Part shown: positions 7,882-16,969 of the stretch, in pieces
How positions within the stretch are numbered: position 1 is the first letter of the stretch
How the letters are laid out: the number at the start of each line of letters is the position of its first letter
Assembly: GCA_049334165.1 (NCBI GenBank)
Contig: JBEGHD010000008.1
DNA from: JBEGHD01 sp049334165
Lineage (GTDB): Bacteria > Bacteroidota > Bacteroidia > Flavobacteriales_D > Sanyastnellaceae
Reading direction: 5' to 3' (one strand)
DNA: 64,000 bases
Notes under the pieces: generated by a model
Told to the model about the DNA's origin: nothing
Database searches by the model: none
What the model saw: only the letters and a program-made list of their open reading frames with translations
Translations under genes and position numbers: made by a program

Positions 7882-10710
7882 CTACCGCTTACTTCCAGAC
7901 TTTTTCCTCGCCAGTTTGATACGGTGACGAATCGCCAAGATGGTTCCGATGACCATGATGATACAACCAATCCAAAGGATGTTGATGTATGGAAATACGA
8001 TTGCCTGCATCACGATGAACTCGCGCACGTTTTTCTTGTGCTCCCAAACGATGATGTCCATCTCGCCAGACTCGGGATGCAGTTTGTCGAGCTTAAATTT
8101 GTAGCCAAGATCGTCAACAGTGACGATGTCTGGAACCTGCAGTGTGTCGCGCAAAATGTAGAGCGGCTCGACTATGCGATCCTGACCTTTGTCTCGTGCA
8201 CTTTTGCGAATCCTGAGAACAGCCTTCGCAGCCAAATCATCTTCGTAGATTCTGTGCTTCGCAAAATCTGTAACCCGTTTCAGGCTGTCTACAAAAATGT
8301 ATCCTCCGGAAATTTCGATGGTATCGCCAGGGGCAACGGTGAATTTATCCGCTCCGAGATAGCCTTCTGCGTCTGTCTCGAGCTCTTCCGTTCGGCCCCA
8401 CTTTATGTGAGTGTAGAGATCACGATCGAGATAGTGACGCGTATCGGGCTCTGGCGTGTTCTCAAATTTTTCACTCAACTGCACTCGTGGATGGAGCGAG
8501 TACTGATACTCACCGGGAACACCGCTTTTCCACAGTTGCACTTCCTCACTTTGGCGCTCATTCGGCATCGGCACGCGAGTCCAGTTTTCCTTCATGTCTT
8601 TGAGGAAATTGTTGCTCGCCTCGTGATCCTGTAGCGCCTGAAAGACAAAATTTCGGTGATAAACCACATCGCCTTCCTTGTAATTTTTTGGTGCTTTGTT
8701 GAAGTACTCAATCTCAAATTTGAGCACGTTATCATCGACAAATCGTCTCTTGTAGTTCACGAAATAGTTGCCCATCTGCATGGTGTCGCCCTGGAGCAAA
8801 ATCATGTCCTCCTGATTTTTCAGGTCTTCACTCAAATCGCGAATATCTCCAAATCTGTTTTGGCTGATTTTTTCGCTTTGCGAAGTTGAAACCAATGCTC
8901 CGATTAGTAATAAAGCAAACCCTATGTGAGAAACGCTCGAACCAATGTGATCGAGCTTACCTTTCACGATGCGAATCATGTAATCCAGATTGGCAGTGAA
9001 AGCGAAAATTCCGCTGAACAAAAGCGCCTGGTACTGGAATGGGCTTGATCCAAAAGGAGTTCCGAAAAATAGCAGCGCGAAAATGAGAACTGCCAGGATC
9101 AGCGACCCGAGAATATCTTTTCCAAACTTCGAAATGTTGGTCTTCTTGTACTTAAAAAATTGCCCCGAAGCGATCAGCAGCATGATGATGACCGCAAAAG
9201 GAATCTGCCACTTGTTGTATTCGGGAATCGGATCTGACGGAGGTGCGAGCTTGGCTTCAGCGAGTTTTGCAAAAATACCCCAATCGGAAGATTCATAAAG
9301 CGACTGGAAAACGCCACTAAAAGGCTCAATCATTTTGTTGATCACTGGGAACGAAGTCATTCCGATAATCTGCAAACTCGCAATGAACAGCACAAGAGAT
9401 CCAAGGAATACCCAAAACTCTCGCGACCAAAGGTTTTCTTCTTCCGCAGCTGGCGGGAAATATTTTCTGTAGGCGCGAATCACCCAAATGAAACTCACCA
9501 GCAAGAACGCATTCACGAAGTAGAGAATAGACACGTCTGCTGTGATGTGCAGCACCACGGCAAGTACAAAAAGCACCGTGCTGATAACTGCGTAAAGTGT
9601 TCTTTCTTTTTTCTTGCGAATCAGAATTCCAACCGAAAGGGCTACGAAGAACAGAAGGTAAACCAGCAGCTGTGGTAAAATCCCACTGTCTACAAACGAG
9701 TGGACAGAGGTGTCGCCAAGTACTCCACTTCGTGTAAGGAAGGTAGAGTAGAGGATCAAAACGAACGTGACAAAAACCAAAAGGAATGTCGTAAACAACG
9801 ATGTCGGTTTTCTCTTGTTGATCACCAGCAAGTGCGCTGCACCAACCAGTGTGAGCCATGGAACAAGCGATGCATTTTCCACTGGATCCCATGCCCAGAA
9901 ACCTCCAAAGCTAAGCGCTTCGTAGGCCCAGGCTCCTCCCATCAAAATTCCCGTTCCGAGAATCATCACAGAGAAAAATGCCCATGGAATGGCAGGGGCA
10001 ATCCAACCCCTGAAATCGTTTCGCCAAAGTCCGGCAATCGCGTAAGCAAAAGGAACCAGCGTAGAAGCAAACCCTAAAAAGAGAGTAGGTGGGTGGATGG
10101 TCATCCAATAGTTTTGCAACAAGGGATTGAGACCTCTTCCATCCTGAAATTGCGGCATCTGAAGATAGTCTGCATTTTGTGTCCAGGGTAAACCAACGTT
10201 TGACGGTGCTTCTCTTAGCAAAAGGAATGGATTGCTTCCCAGCTGATAATCACCAAAGAAAATACCCAGCAACATAGAAATGAGGAAAACCTGAACGAGA
10301 GCAAAAACGCCCATCACACCTGATTCCCAGTTCCTGGTGGTGAAAATCAGAATGTTACCAAGAATGATGTGCCAAAAAATCCAGAGCAGGAAACTTCCTT
10401 CCTGACCTTCCCAGAAACAGCTGAGAATGTACTTCATCGGCATCTCATTGTTGAGGTGTTCCCAGGCATACTGGTACTCGTAGAGATGGTTTGTGAGAAT
10501 GTAAAACAGTGATGCAATGGCTCCGAGGATCGAGAGACTCTGGATCCAGAAGCCTATACGGCCGAGTCTTTTCCAACCAAAGTCGGATTCATTTCTTACC
10601 GATTGGTAATAGCTAAATGCCGAAAATAGTGCGGCCGCAAATGCTAAAACAATAAAGAAGTTCCCAATTATACCGGGAAGTGGAGATTCTCCAGTGTAGT
10701 CTATATCCAT
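7882..10710 (-). CDS. ccmF: Cytochrome c maturation heme-lyase subunit CcmF/CcsA-type
   Basis: 942 residues, a polytopic membrane protein that ligates heme to apocytochrome c on the periplasmic side. The tryptophan-rich WWD signature is present as GFWAWDPVENASLVPW at about residues 268-285. A second helix-rich block follows, then a long periplasmic domain (about residues 600-900) and a final transmembrane helix. At over 900 residues it is longer than the proteobacterial protein, which is usual in Bacteroidota. It overlaps ccmE by one base (TAATG) and is the last gene of the ccmB-C-D-E-F operon. No ccmG or ccmH follows. Confidence 0.85.
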   Translation of the reverse strand: MDIDYTGESPLPGIIGNFFIVLAFAAALFSAFSYYQSVRNESDFGWKRLGRIGFWIQSLSILGAIASLFYILTNHLYEYQYAWEHLNNEMPMKYILSCFWEGQEGSFLLWIFWHIILGNILIFTTRNWESGVMGVFALVQVFLISMLLGIFFGDYQLGSNPFLLLREAPSNVGLPWTQNADYLQMPQFQDGRGLNPLLQNYWMTIHPPTLFLGFASTLVPFAYAIAGLWRNDFRGWIAPAIPWAFFSVMILGTGILMGGAWAYEALSFGGFWAWDPVENASLVPWLTLVGAAHLLVINKRKPTSLFTTFLLVFVTFVLILYSTFLTRSGVLGDTSVHSFVDSGILPQLLVYLLFFVALSVGILIRKKKERTLYAVISTVLFVLAVVLHITADVSILYFVNAFLLVSFIWVIRAYRKYFPPAAEEENLWSREFWVFLGSLVLFIASLQIIGMTSFPVINKMIEPFSGVFQSLYESSDWGIFAKLAEAKLAPPSDPIPEYNKWQIPFAVIIMLLIASGQFFKYKKTNISKFGKDILGSLILAVLIFALLFFGTPFGSSPFQYQALLFSGIFAFTANLDYMIRIVKGKLDHIGSSVSHIGFALLLIGALVSTSQSEKISQNRFGDIRDLSEDLKNQEDMILLQGDTMQMGNYFVNYKRRFVDDNVLKFEIEYFNKAPKNYKEGDVVYHRNFVFQALQDHEASNNFLKDMKENWTRVPMPNERQSEEVQLWKSGVPGEYQYSLHPRVQLSEKFENTPEPDTRHYLDRDLYTHIKWGRTEELETDAEGYLGADKFTVAPGDTIEISGGYIFVDSLKRVTDFAKHRIYEDDLAAKAVLRIRKSARDKGQDRIVEPLYILRDTLQVPDIVTVDDLGYKFKLDKLHPESGEMDIIVWEHKKNVREFIVMQAIVFPYINILWIGCIIMVIGTILAIRHRIKLARKKSGSKR

Positions 10711-11120
10711 TATTGGGCTTGATATTCTGCAGTTTCTACCTGTCCTCCTTCTTCGTATTTAGAAGGACACTTGAGCAAAATATTGTTTGCTTCAAAAGAT
10801 TCGTTGTCAGCGCCAGCCTTACCAATCAACACGATGGTTTCGGAGCGTTCAAAATCCTGAGGTTTACTCTTGTAAAGCTCCACTCGCTTACTGACGTTGT
10901 TTTCATCGAGCATGTGAAAAACGGTGAGGTTGGGGTTCTTTGCCGGTTCGTACACTACAGGTTTTGAAGTGTCGAGCTTTCCCACCACATGATACTCTTC
11001 GGTGGGATTAGTAAAAGCTTTTTCGAAATTGGCGTAAGAGCTTGCATCGTACAAGCTGCCAACCACAATGGCTATGCAGACAGCAATCACCAAAATTCCT
11101 ATGATGTGTGTCTTTTTCAT
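10710..11120 (-). CDS. ccmE: Cytochrome c maturation heme chaperone CcmE, Cys-type
   Basis: 136 residues: an N-terminal membrane anchor (about 5-24) followed by an OB-fold periplasmic domain (YHVVGKLD, TVFHMLDENN, IVLIGKAG). In the classical protein heme is held by His in an HxxxY motif. Here the aligned place reads ILLKCPSKY, that is Cys118-x3-Tyr122. This matches the CxxxY variant known from Desulfovibrio-type and archaeal Ccm systems. It would receive heme from CcmC and pass it to CcmF. Its start overlaps the ccmD-like stop by 4 bp (ATGA). Confidence 0.85.
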   Translation of the reverse strand: MKKTHIIGILVIAVCIAIVVGSLYDASSYANFEKAFTNPTEEYHVVGKLDTSKPVVYEPAKNPNLTVFHMLDENNVSKRVELYKSKPQDFERSETIVLIGKAGADNESFEANNILLKCPSKYEEGGQVETAEYQAQ

Positions 11121-11335
11121 GATTTGTTATCCAGTTTTTTTTCCAGTCTGTTCAATTTCCTTTCGATGGCCAGCAGGAATACAAATAAGCCAGCAAAAAC
11201 CACCGCCAACACAATGACAACAACAAGACTTCCATCACCACTGCTCAATGAGAAGTTGTTGGCCTCGGCAGATGTTTTTGCTGAAAGCAATGTGGTCGAA
11301 AAAATTGCTGCGATTAAAAGAGCTATTCGTGCCAT
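11117..11335 (-). CDS. CcmD-like small membrane protein
   Basis: 72 residues. It has a possible signal-like N-terminus (ending near SAKTSA), one transmembrane helix (about 37-57) and a charged tail, ERKLNRLEKKL, typical of CcmD-family proteins in Bacteroidota. CcmD stabilises the CcmC-CcmE heme-transfer complex. The assignment rests on size, topology and position between ccmC and ccmE; sequence similarity in this family is always weak. Confidence 0.7.
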   Translation of the reverse strand: MARIALLIAAIFSTTLLSAKTSAEANNFSLSSGDGSLVVVIVLAVVFAGLFVFLLAIERKLNRLEKKLDNKS

Positions 11336-12013
11336 TTATAAGTCGTTTGTCAGTGTTTTCAATTCTATTTTTCTCATTCTCACACGGATATTAGTAATCC
11401 ATAGAGCGAGAAGCATGTAGGCCATCCATGCCGGATACAACACCACCTTCAGGTTGTTGTCGGAATCGTAAATGTTGAAGCCGGGGTTTCCTCCAGCTCC
11501 TGGGTGAAGCGATTCCGTCATTCTCGGAACAACGATAATAAACAAGAGGTAGAGCACAAATGCAAAAACGTTGTAAACCGCGCTGATTTTTGCCCGCTTT
11601 GTAATTTCTTCGAGCGATCCCCGTAGGATGATGTAGGCCACATAAAAAAGCATGGCGATCATCGAAGCCAGAGATCGCGGTTCGCTGGTGAGCCAGGCGC
11701 TGAGTTCTCCCCAGCTGTAGTTGCCCCAAAAGCTTCCGGTGATGAATCCGAGAATTCCGAATAACAAACCGACTTTCACAGATTCAATTGCTACAATGTC
11801 GTGCTCTTCTTTCCCGCTCGATAGGTATCGGATGCTGTAGATAAAGCTGATCAGCAGAATGAAAATCATTCCGAACCAGAGGGGTACGTGATAAAAAAGA
11901 TTTCGGATTGTTTGGTGAAGTCTGTTAAGGTCTGGAACCTCGATCGTAAGACCGTAAATAACAGCGTATAAAAAGAGAACAACACAGAGAATTTTCCACC
12001 AATTTCGCTTCAT
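11336..12013 (-). CDS. ccmC: Heme handling protein CcmC
   Basis: 225 residues from ATG 12013 (an in-frame TTG four codons upstream is possible). Six hydrophobic segments, the YHVP motif near residue 42 and SLHPGAGGNPGF near the second periplasmic loop supply the expected axial His ligands. The usual WWD loop (WGxxWxxD) is altered to WGELSAWLTSEPR at about residues 101-113. The reading frame continues into conserved sequence (RGS, RISAVYN-like), so this is not a frameshift. CcmC loads heme on CcmE. It sits between ccmB (13 bp upstream) and ccmD (abutting). Confidence 0.85.
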   Translation of the reverse strand: MKRNWWKILCVVLFLYAVIYGLTIEVPDLNRLHQTIRNLFYHVPLWFGMIFILLISFIYSIRYLSSGKEEHDIVAIESVKVGLLFGILGFITGSFWGNYSWGELSAWLTSEPRSLASMIAMLFYVAYIILRGSLEEITKRAKISAVYNVFAFVLYLLFIIVVPRMTESLHPGAGGNPGFNIYDSDNNLKVVLYPAWMAYMLLALWITNIRVRMRKIELKTLTNDL

Positions 12014-12026
12014 CGAAACGCTCAAA

Positions 12027-12692
12027 TTATTCGCGCCAAAGGTATGGAAATAAAAGATAAGACAGCGCCAAAACGATCAGATTTATACCTCCCAAAGTGA
12101 GGGCGTATTTGTAGTTTAATTCCCAGGCAATTCCATCGATTGCATTCTTCGAAAAGCGCATCAAAGACATAAGTAAAGGCAAAATCACTGGGAAGCCCAA
12201 AATGGCCATCATGCCCATGTTGTTGTCGGTTTTTGCGGCAATACCCGAAACAAGGGTTAGACTGCTCGCAAACCCAAGTGCTCCGAGAAAAAGAGCGAGT
12301 GCGAATTGCCAAAAATCAGTTTCTTCAAGCGGACTGTTCCCGATGAACATCGAATAGATGACGATGCTGATCGCAGTGAGTACGGTCATCACCATCATAT
12401 TGTACAGAATCTTGGCGAGAATTACTGATTGCGGCCTGGCCAAGGTGTAAAGGTAAATTTGCAATCCTCTTCCTTCACGATCGAAGCTTTTACCAATCGC
12501 ATTGAAAGCCGTAAAAAGCAAGATGATCCAGAGCAATGCGTTCCAGGTGGGGATGTCTACAATTTGCCTGAAAGAGAGGTAACAGACAAAAATGGTGGAA
12601 AAGACGTAAAGTAAAATTCCGCCAAAAACGTATTTCTGACGCAGCTCCAGCAGCGCTTCATTTTTTATCAGGTATGTGATTTCTCGTACCAA
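12027..12692 (-). CDS. ccmB: Heme exporter protein CcmB (ABC permease)
   Basis: 221 residues if read from TTG 12692, the usual length for CcmB; a TTG at 12713 would add seven residues. I prefer 12692 because a TACCTTTG promoter box lies at 12708-12701 and would place the transcript start after the upstream TTG. The N-terminus (VREITYLIKNEALLELRQ) and six membrane segments match CcmB. A ccmA ATPase is not in the neighbourhood and must be elsewhere. This is the first gene of the Ccm operon. Confidence 0.8.
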   Translation of the reverse strand: MVREITYLIKNEALLELRQKYVFGGILLYVFSTIFVCYLSFRQIVDIPTWNALLWIILLFTAFNAIGKSFDREGRGLQIYLYTLARPQSVILAKILYNMMVMTVLTAISIVIYSMFIGNSPLEETDFWQFALALFLGALGFASSLTLVSGIAAKTDNNMGMMAILGFPVILPLLMSLMRFSKNAIDGIAWELNYKYALTLGGINLIVLALSYLLFPYLWRE

Positions 12693-12700
12693 TTTGCCGG

Positions 12701-12708
12701 CAAAGGTA
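12701..12708 (-). promoter_or_regulatory. Bacteroidota -7 box of the ccm operon
   Basis: The minus strand reads TACCTTTG, a match to TAnnTTTG, 9 bases before the proposed TTG start of ccmB. I see no clear -33 TTTG at the right distance, so only half of the promoter is recognisable. Confidence 0.4.
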
Positions 12709-12998
12709 TTCAATACCTGAGTTCAGCCTATCTTTATTGCTCAGATTGCCAGAAATTATTTTGGTTCAGTTGTGTTTTCCAAATTCAAAAAGGGATATCT
12801 GGAGTATTCCAAAAGAGAACTACATTTTGAGAATAAGAATTCCTAAAATGTCATATGCTGCGTTGCATCTGTTTGGTTTATCTCGATAGACCATCACAAA
12901 TGCGCCTTGCCTATTTCATTTTAGAGAATTTCTGAGCTAATAAATTTAGCAGAACTCAGATATATTGTAGCTTTCTTTCGTTCAAAAAAGATAGTCCA
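12709..12998. other. Intergenic region between divergent ccmB and sirtuin genes
   Basis: No ORF, tRNA or strong repeat is visible. A weak hairpin GCTAA-TAAAT-TTAGC (12935-12949) is nested in TCTGAG/CTCAGA (12931-12936, 12955-12960). A near-consensus TAGCTTTC box (12968-12975) lies 24 bp before the sirtuin start. Confidence 0.4.
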
Positions 12999-13694
12999 AT
13001 GAAAAAGAAACTAGTCGTTTTGTCGGGCGCTGGCATCAGTGCAGAAAGTGGAATTCCGGTTTTTCGAGGTGCCGGAGGTTTATGGGAAGGCTATCGCCTG
13101 GAGGAAGTAGCGACACCCGAAGCCTGGGCTCGCGACAGGGAACTGGTGCTGCGGTTTTACAACGAAAGAAGAAAAGTGGCACTTCAGGCTGAGCCCAATC
13201 GTGGACATGAGGTCTTGGCCGAGTTGGAGGATTACTTCGATGTGACGGTGATCACACAAAACATCGACAACCTCCACGAGAGAGCCGGCTCTTCCGATGT
13301 GGTCCACCTTCACGGAGAAATTGCCAAGTCTCAGAGCAGTGAAGATCCCAATCTTGTTTACGACATTGATGGTTGGGAATTGAAAATGGGGGAGTGCTGT
13401 GAGCGTGGCTCGCAACTGCGGCCTCATGTAGTCTGGTTTGGTGAGCCAGTTCCGATGATTGAAAAAGCAGCTGAAATTTCTGCTGAAGCCGACATTTACA
13501 TTGTTGTGGGGACTTCACTTCAGGTGTATCCGGCAGCTGGTTTAGTCACCATGGCGCCTGCGGAAATTCCCAAGTTTCTGGTAGATCCTGGAGTGCCAGA
13601 CACCACCGGTGTGAGTAACTTGACCGCGATAGCAGATAAAGGAAGTACGGGGCTTGAAAGAGTTAAGAAGTTGCTTTTGGAAAGAGAGCAGTAA
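12999..13694 (+). CDS. cobB: Sirtuin, NAD-dependent deacylase (class III, SIRT5/CobB-like)
   Basis: 231 residues. NAD-binding motifs are GAGISAESGIPVFRG (about 10-24) and TQNIDNLHERAG (86-97), and the catalytic His105 is in HLHG. Tyr54 and Arg57 in FYNERR form the YxxR pair that in SIRT5-like enzymes recognises succinyl or malonyl lysine. I infer deacylation of acidic acyl groups as well as acetyl. The four zinc Cys are not arranged as two CxxC pairs (only GECC is visible), as in some Bacteroidota members. It is convergent with the DUF4294 gene, with 3 bp between the stops. Confidence 0.85.
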   Translation: MKKKLVVLSGAGISAESGIPVFRGAGGLWEGYRLEEVATPEAWARDRELVLRFYNERRKVALQAEPNRGHEVLAELEDYFDVTVITQNIDNLHERAGSSDVVHLHGEIAKSQSSEDPNLVYDIDGWELKMGECCERGSQLRPHVVWFGEPVPMIEKAAEISAEADIYIVVGTSLQVYPAAGLVTMAPAEIPKFLVDPGVPDTTGVSNLTAIADKGSTGLERVKKLLLEREQ

Positions 13695-13697
13695 GGG

Positions 13698-14321
13698 TTA
13701 TTTGGTAACTTCTTCGAATGTCTTCACGCGAATTGTTCCAGACTCTATTTGCCGAACAATCTCCTCAATGATTTGGTCTTCGCCTTCTTCGGGATTGTAT
13801 TGCTCTTTGAGGTTATTTCCAAAAAGCCTGGCCAGCGATTGCCACATGAAAGCCGAGAAACTTCCCCGCAACTCGCTGATCAATTCATAACTTGTATCGC
13901 CCGTTTCGCGGTCGATTAAACGGATCAGGATCAATCCTTCACTCACAGTCATTTTCCGAATCTCGCCTTCGAATTTTTCTTTGAGTTCTGCTTCGGCTTT
14001 CTTGATGTAGCGCTTTCTCTGGCGCTCCGAATCCATCTTCTTGAGCTCTTTTTCGTACTCGTTCATCAGGTCTCCAGCGGCTTTGGCGTAAGGATAAACC
14101 TTTACTACTTTTCTCTGTAGTCTGGCAAAAGTGCGGTAGTAACGCTTGTTGTGATATTTACTGTCAGAAATAACCACCGAAGCCAGATTGACCATTGGGA
14201 TGGTGTCGCCATCTACAACATGACCTCTCAAAACAGGAGACTTAGAATCGCTCGATTCTTGTGCCTGTGCCGCAAGAAGGAAGACGAGAGAGAATGATAT
14301 TGAAAGCAGAATTTGTTTCAT
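13698..14321 (-). CDS. DUF4294 family secreted protein
   Basis: 207 residues from ATG 14321; an in-frame TTG four codons earlier gives a less natural signal peptide. A signal peptide (hydrophobic core then AAQAQ) is followed by GHVVDGDTIPM and the family core RYYRTFARLQRKVVKVYPYAK. After this comes a charged helical segment and a C-terminal SEGLILIRLIDRETG stretch. DUF4294 proteins are found widely in Bacteroidota and have no known function; the periplasm is the likely location. Confidence 0.8.
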   Translation of the reverse strand: MKQILLSISFSLVFLLAAQAQESSDSKSPVLRGHVVDGDTIPMVNLASVVISDSKYHNKRYYRTFARLQRKVVKVYPYAKAAGDLMNEYEKELKKMDSERQRKRYIKKAEAELKEKFEGEIRKMTVSEGLILIRLIDRETGDTSYELISELRGSFSAFMWQSLARLFGNNLKEQYNPEEGEDQIIEEIVRQIESGTIRVKTFEEVTK

Positions 14322-14377
14322 TTCGATTTTCAAACGTGTTCTACGACTCGATCTTGCCTAAAGGTACATCTAATTGC

Positions 14378-15871
14378 TCATTTGCGAAATTCCTGACGCC
14401 TGAGCTTCCACTGACTTTCTTTTTTGTTATCTGCCGGTGTCTCTTTGTTTTTCTTGGCGTGCTGCTTTCTCAAAAGCACTCCGATGATTGATGCCACTTC
14501 CTCTTCGTCTTTGTCGTGCTGCTCGAGCATTTCCGGAGAAAAGTGCTCTTTTACAAAATGAGTGTCGAAATTACCACTTACGAAAGCTTCGTGCTGAATG
14601 GCAAATCGGCAGAAGGATAGAGTAGTGGTGACTCCTGAAATTTTGTAATCGTCAATGGCTCTTACCATTCGCTGAATGGCCTCGTTGCGATCGGCTCCAT
14701 GAGTAATCAACTTGGCGATCATCGGATCGTAGTGGATTGGAATATCCATTCCCTCTTCAAATCCGTCATCAACCCTGATACCGAGTCCTTCAGGTTTTTT
14801 GTAGGCTTTCAATTTACCGATGTCAGGCAAAAAGTTATTAGTAGCATCTTCTGCATAGACGCGAACTTCGAGTGCGTGTCCATTTATTTCAAGGTCGTCC
14901 TGAGAGAAAGAAAGCTTTTCTCCACGAGCAATTTTAATCTGTTCTTTTACGATGTCTATTCCGGTGATCCCTTCCGTAACTGGGTGCTCAACCTGCAGTC
15001 GCGTGTTCATCTCCAGGAAGTAGTAGTTGAGGTTTTCATCGAGCAAAAACTCAACAGTTCCGGCACCTACGTAGTCGCAAGCGCGCGCCACATCTGTAGC
15101 ACTTTTTCCCATGGCTTCTCTCAGTTCAGGAGTGAGCACGGAAGATGGCGCTTCTTCAATCACTTTCTGATGTCGTCTCTGAATGGAGCACTCTCGCTCA
15201 AAAAGGTGAAGGATGTTTCCGTGCGAATCGGCCAAGACCTGAATCTCGATGTGGCGAGGTGAGCCAACGTAACGCTCTATGAAGACACTTCCATCCCCAA
15301 AAGCAGATTTTGCTTCTGAGATGGCGCGATTCATCTGCTCTCCGAGTTCTCCTTCGTTTTCTACGATCCGCATTCCTTTACCACCGCCACCGGCACTGGC
15401 TTTGATCAGGATTGGGAAGCCAATTTCCTTTGCAATTTCGGTCGCTTTTTTCACATCCTCGATTGCTTCATCAATTCCGGGCACGAGCGGGATGTCGTAT
15501 TTTTTTACTGCAGCTTTTGCTGCGAGTTTACTACCCATCACACGAATAGCGTCCGGTTTGGGACCGATAAAAATGAGCCCAGAATCGGTTACCAGTTTGG
15601 CAAAAGCATCATTCTCTGAAAGAAATCCGTAGCCGGGATGAATGCCATCGGCTCTTGTTTCTTTTGCTACCTCGATGATTTTTTCCATTTTGAGATAAGA
15701 CTCCGAAGAGGGAGGTGGCCCGATGCAAACAGCCTCATCGGCATACTTTACAAAAGGTGCGTTTCTATCAGCTTCGGAAAAAACAGCCACTGTCTTGATC
15801 CCCATTTCTCTGGTAGATCTCATTATTCTCAGTGCAATTTCTCCTCTGTTGGCGATCAGTATTTTCTTCAT
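14378..15871 (-). CDS. accC: Acetyl/propionyl-CoA carboxylase, biotin carboxylase subunit
   Basis: 497 residues. An N-terminal carboxylase domain (KILIANRGEIALRI), an ATP-grasp domain with KASAGGGGKGMR (about 157-168), EMNTRLQVEHPVTEG (about 283-297) and a C-terminal biotin-carboxylase domain are all present. It carboxylates the biotin of a carrier protein with bicarbonate and ATP. There is a C-terminal extension of about 40 polar residues. No biotin carrier or carboxyltransferase gene is adjacent, so the acyl-CoA substrate is not decided. The icmF gene in this window would make a propionyl-CoA role sensible, but that is inference. Confidence 0.85.
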   Translation of the reverse strand: MKKILIANRGEIALRIMRSTREMGIKTVAVFSEADRNAPFVKYADEAVCIGPPPSSESYLKMEKIIEVAKETRADGIHPGYGFLSENDAFAKLVTDSGLIFIGPKPDAIRVMGSKLAAKAAVKKYDIPLVPGIDEAIEDVKKATEIAKEIGFPILIKASAGGGGKGMRIVENEGELGEQMNRAISEAKSAFGDGSVFIERYVGSPRHIEIQVLADSHGNILHLFERECSIQRRHQKVIEEAPSSVLTPELREAMGKSATDVARACDYVGAGTVEFLLDENLNYYFLEMNTRLQVEHPVTEGITGIDIVKEQIKIARGEKLSFSQDDLEINGHALEVRVYAEDATNNFLPDIGKLKAYKKPEGLGIRVDDGFEEGMDIPIHYDPMIAKLITHGADRNEAIQRMVRAIDDYKISGVTTTLSFCRFAIQHEAFVSGNFDTHFVKEHFSPEMLEQHDKDEEEVASIIGVLLRKQHAKKNKETPADNKKESQWKLRRQEFRK

Positions 15872-15918
15872 CTCAAAATGGAATTTGCGGGTAAAAATAA
15901 AGGTTTTGCTGGGCTTTA

Positions 15919-16758
15919 CTAATCGAGGTGGTAGTGCTTCATCAGCATTTTCTCGAAAAGGCGGCCCGGGAGTATTCTTTTCAGAAATACACTCAGCCGT
16001 TGAGTTGGCGTAGCTACTTTGTAGCGCAACCGCGGGTTTTTTGACTTAATAATTCGGTGAACCTGACGGGCGATGTAAATGGGGTCTCGGGCTCCCGCTA
16101 CTTCCGAATTGATTTGGTTCAGGGTTTCTTCGAAAGTACCATCATAGTTTAGTGTGTCAATATCTTTCGAAACAAGCCTGTTTTGATTGATGTTCGTCTT
16201 AAAATCTCCAGGTTCGATGATGCTGACATGAATATTAAACGCACGTAGCTCCATGCTGAGAGTTTCTGTAATGCCCTCTACAGCGAACTTACTGCTGCAG
16301 TAAATACCTCGAAAGGGAAGTCCGACAATGCCACCAATAGAAGTGACATTGATGATATTACCACCTCCGTTATCTCTCAAAATCGGAATGCACGCCCGGC
16401 ACACATTAAGCACTCCAAAAACATTCGTTTCAAAAACTTTCTTTGCTTCTTCATCAGAAGTGTTTTCGAGCGGACCGGCAATGCCCAGCCCGGCATTGTT
16501 TACCAGCACATCAATCGGTCCGTTGTTTTTTAGAATGTAGTCGATCGCTTCAGAAATAGACTCTTCTGAAGTGACATCCATGTTGACAAGCGTGAAATTT
16601 TCGAGCTTCTCACCATTTTTCGCTTTCCTGCTTGTGCCGAAAACGACAAAGCCTTTATCAGATAAATACTTCGCAATGGATAGTCCGATACCGGAGGAGC
16701 CACCTGTCACTAAGATGGATTTGGGAGAGGAGGTGTTGGCGGCTGTGGTTTTTTTCAC
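15919..16758 (-). CDS. Short-chain dehydrogenase/reductase (SDR)
   Basis: 279 residues from a GTG start at 16758. Classical SDR motifs are present: TGGSSGIG (about 19-26) for NAD(P), NNAG (about 89-92), the catalytic Ser in the NVTS stretch, and YCSSK with Tyr and Lys. The C-terminal region (IEPGDFKTNIN and a basic tail RYKVATPTQRL) resembles SDRs acting on lipid or retinol-like substrates, but the substrate is unknown. The SRP RNA gene lies just upstream in the same direction. Confidence 0.85.
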   Translation of the reverse strand: MKKTTAANTSSPKSILVTGGSSGIGLSIAKYLSDKGFVVFGTSRKAKNGEKLENFTLVNMDVTSEESISEAIDYILKNNGPIDVLVNNAGLGIAGPLENTSDEEAKKVFETNVFGVLNVCRACIPILRDNGGGNIINVTSIGGIVGLPFRGIYCSSKFAVEGITETLSMELRAFNIHVSIIEPGDFKTNINQNRLVSKDIDTLNYDGTFEETLNQINSEVAGARDPIYIARQVHRIIKSKNPRLRYKVATPTQRLSVFLKRILPGRLFEKMLMKHYHLD

Positions 16759-16791
16759 CTGAAAGTCAATTGCTTGCTTGAGTAAAAAAAG

Positions 16792-16892
16792 AAAGGCAAG
16801 CTACTTATATCGCACCGCTACAACCGCCTACCCTTGCTACCTTCCGGTCCTGGGGGAGTTCAGCAGGAGCTGGTCGTATAAGACTTGCCTTC
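16792..16892 (-). ncRNA. ffs: Signal recognition particle RNA, small (4.5S) type
   Basis: The minus strand contains the universal SRP domain IV hairpin: CTGAACTCCCCCAGG, ACCGGAAGGTAGCAAGGGTA and GGCGG. The outer ends pair (AGGCAAG at 16890-16884 with CTTGCCT at 16800-16794), giving a single long hairpin of about 100 nt. A T-rich run follows at 16792-16783 and would end transcription. It binds Ffh and FtsY to deliver membrane proteins to the translocon. Confidence 0.93.
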
Positions 16893-16898
16893 TGAGCG

Positions 16899-16928
16899 CA
16901 AAGGTATGAATGAATTTATTATCTCAAA
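16899..16928 (-). promoter_or_regulatory. Promoter of the SRP RNA
   Basis: On the minus strand TTTG (16928-16925), 18 bases, then TACCTTTG (16906-16899) match the Bacteroidota housekeeping promoter TTTG-N19-TAnnTTTG. Transcription would start about 7 bases later, at the outer base of the SRP RNA hairpin, which supports both calls. Confidence 0.75.
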
Positions 16929-16969
16929 GCATGATTGAAGACATTTTCTGCTTTTCTATATTTGTCGGC

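Noticed and set aside
7924..8634. 236-residue open frame on the plus strand
   Set aside because: Antisense to ccmF; composition is that of a shadow frame and has no start context.
11640..11760. Frameshift in ccmC around the WWD loop
   Set aside because: The translated frame stays conserved before and after the loop, so the altered loop is a real substitution pattern.
16792..16892. Long hairpin taken at first for a bidirectional terminator
   Set aside because: Its loop has the exact SRP domain IV sequence and a promoter precedes it, so it is the SRP RNA gene.
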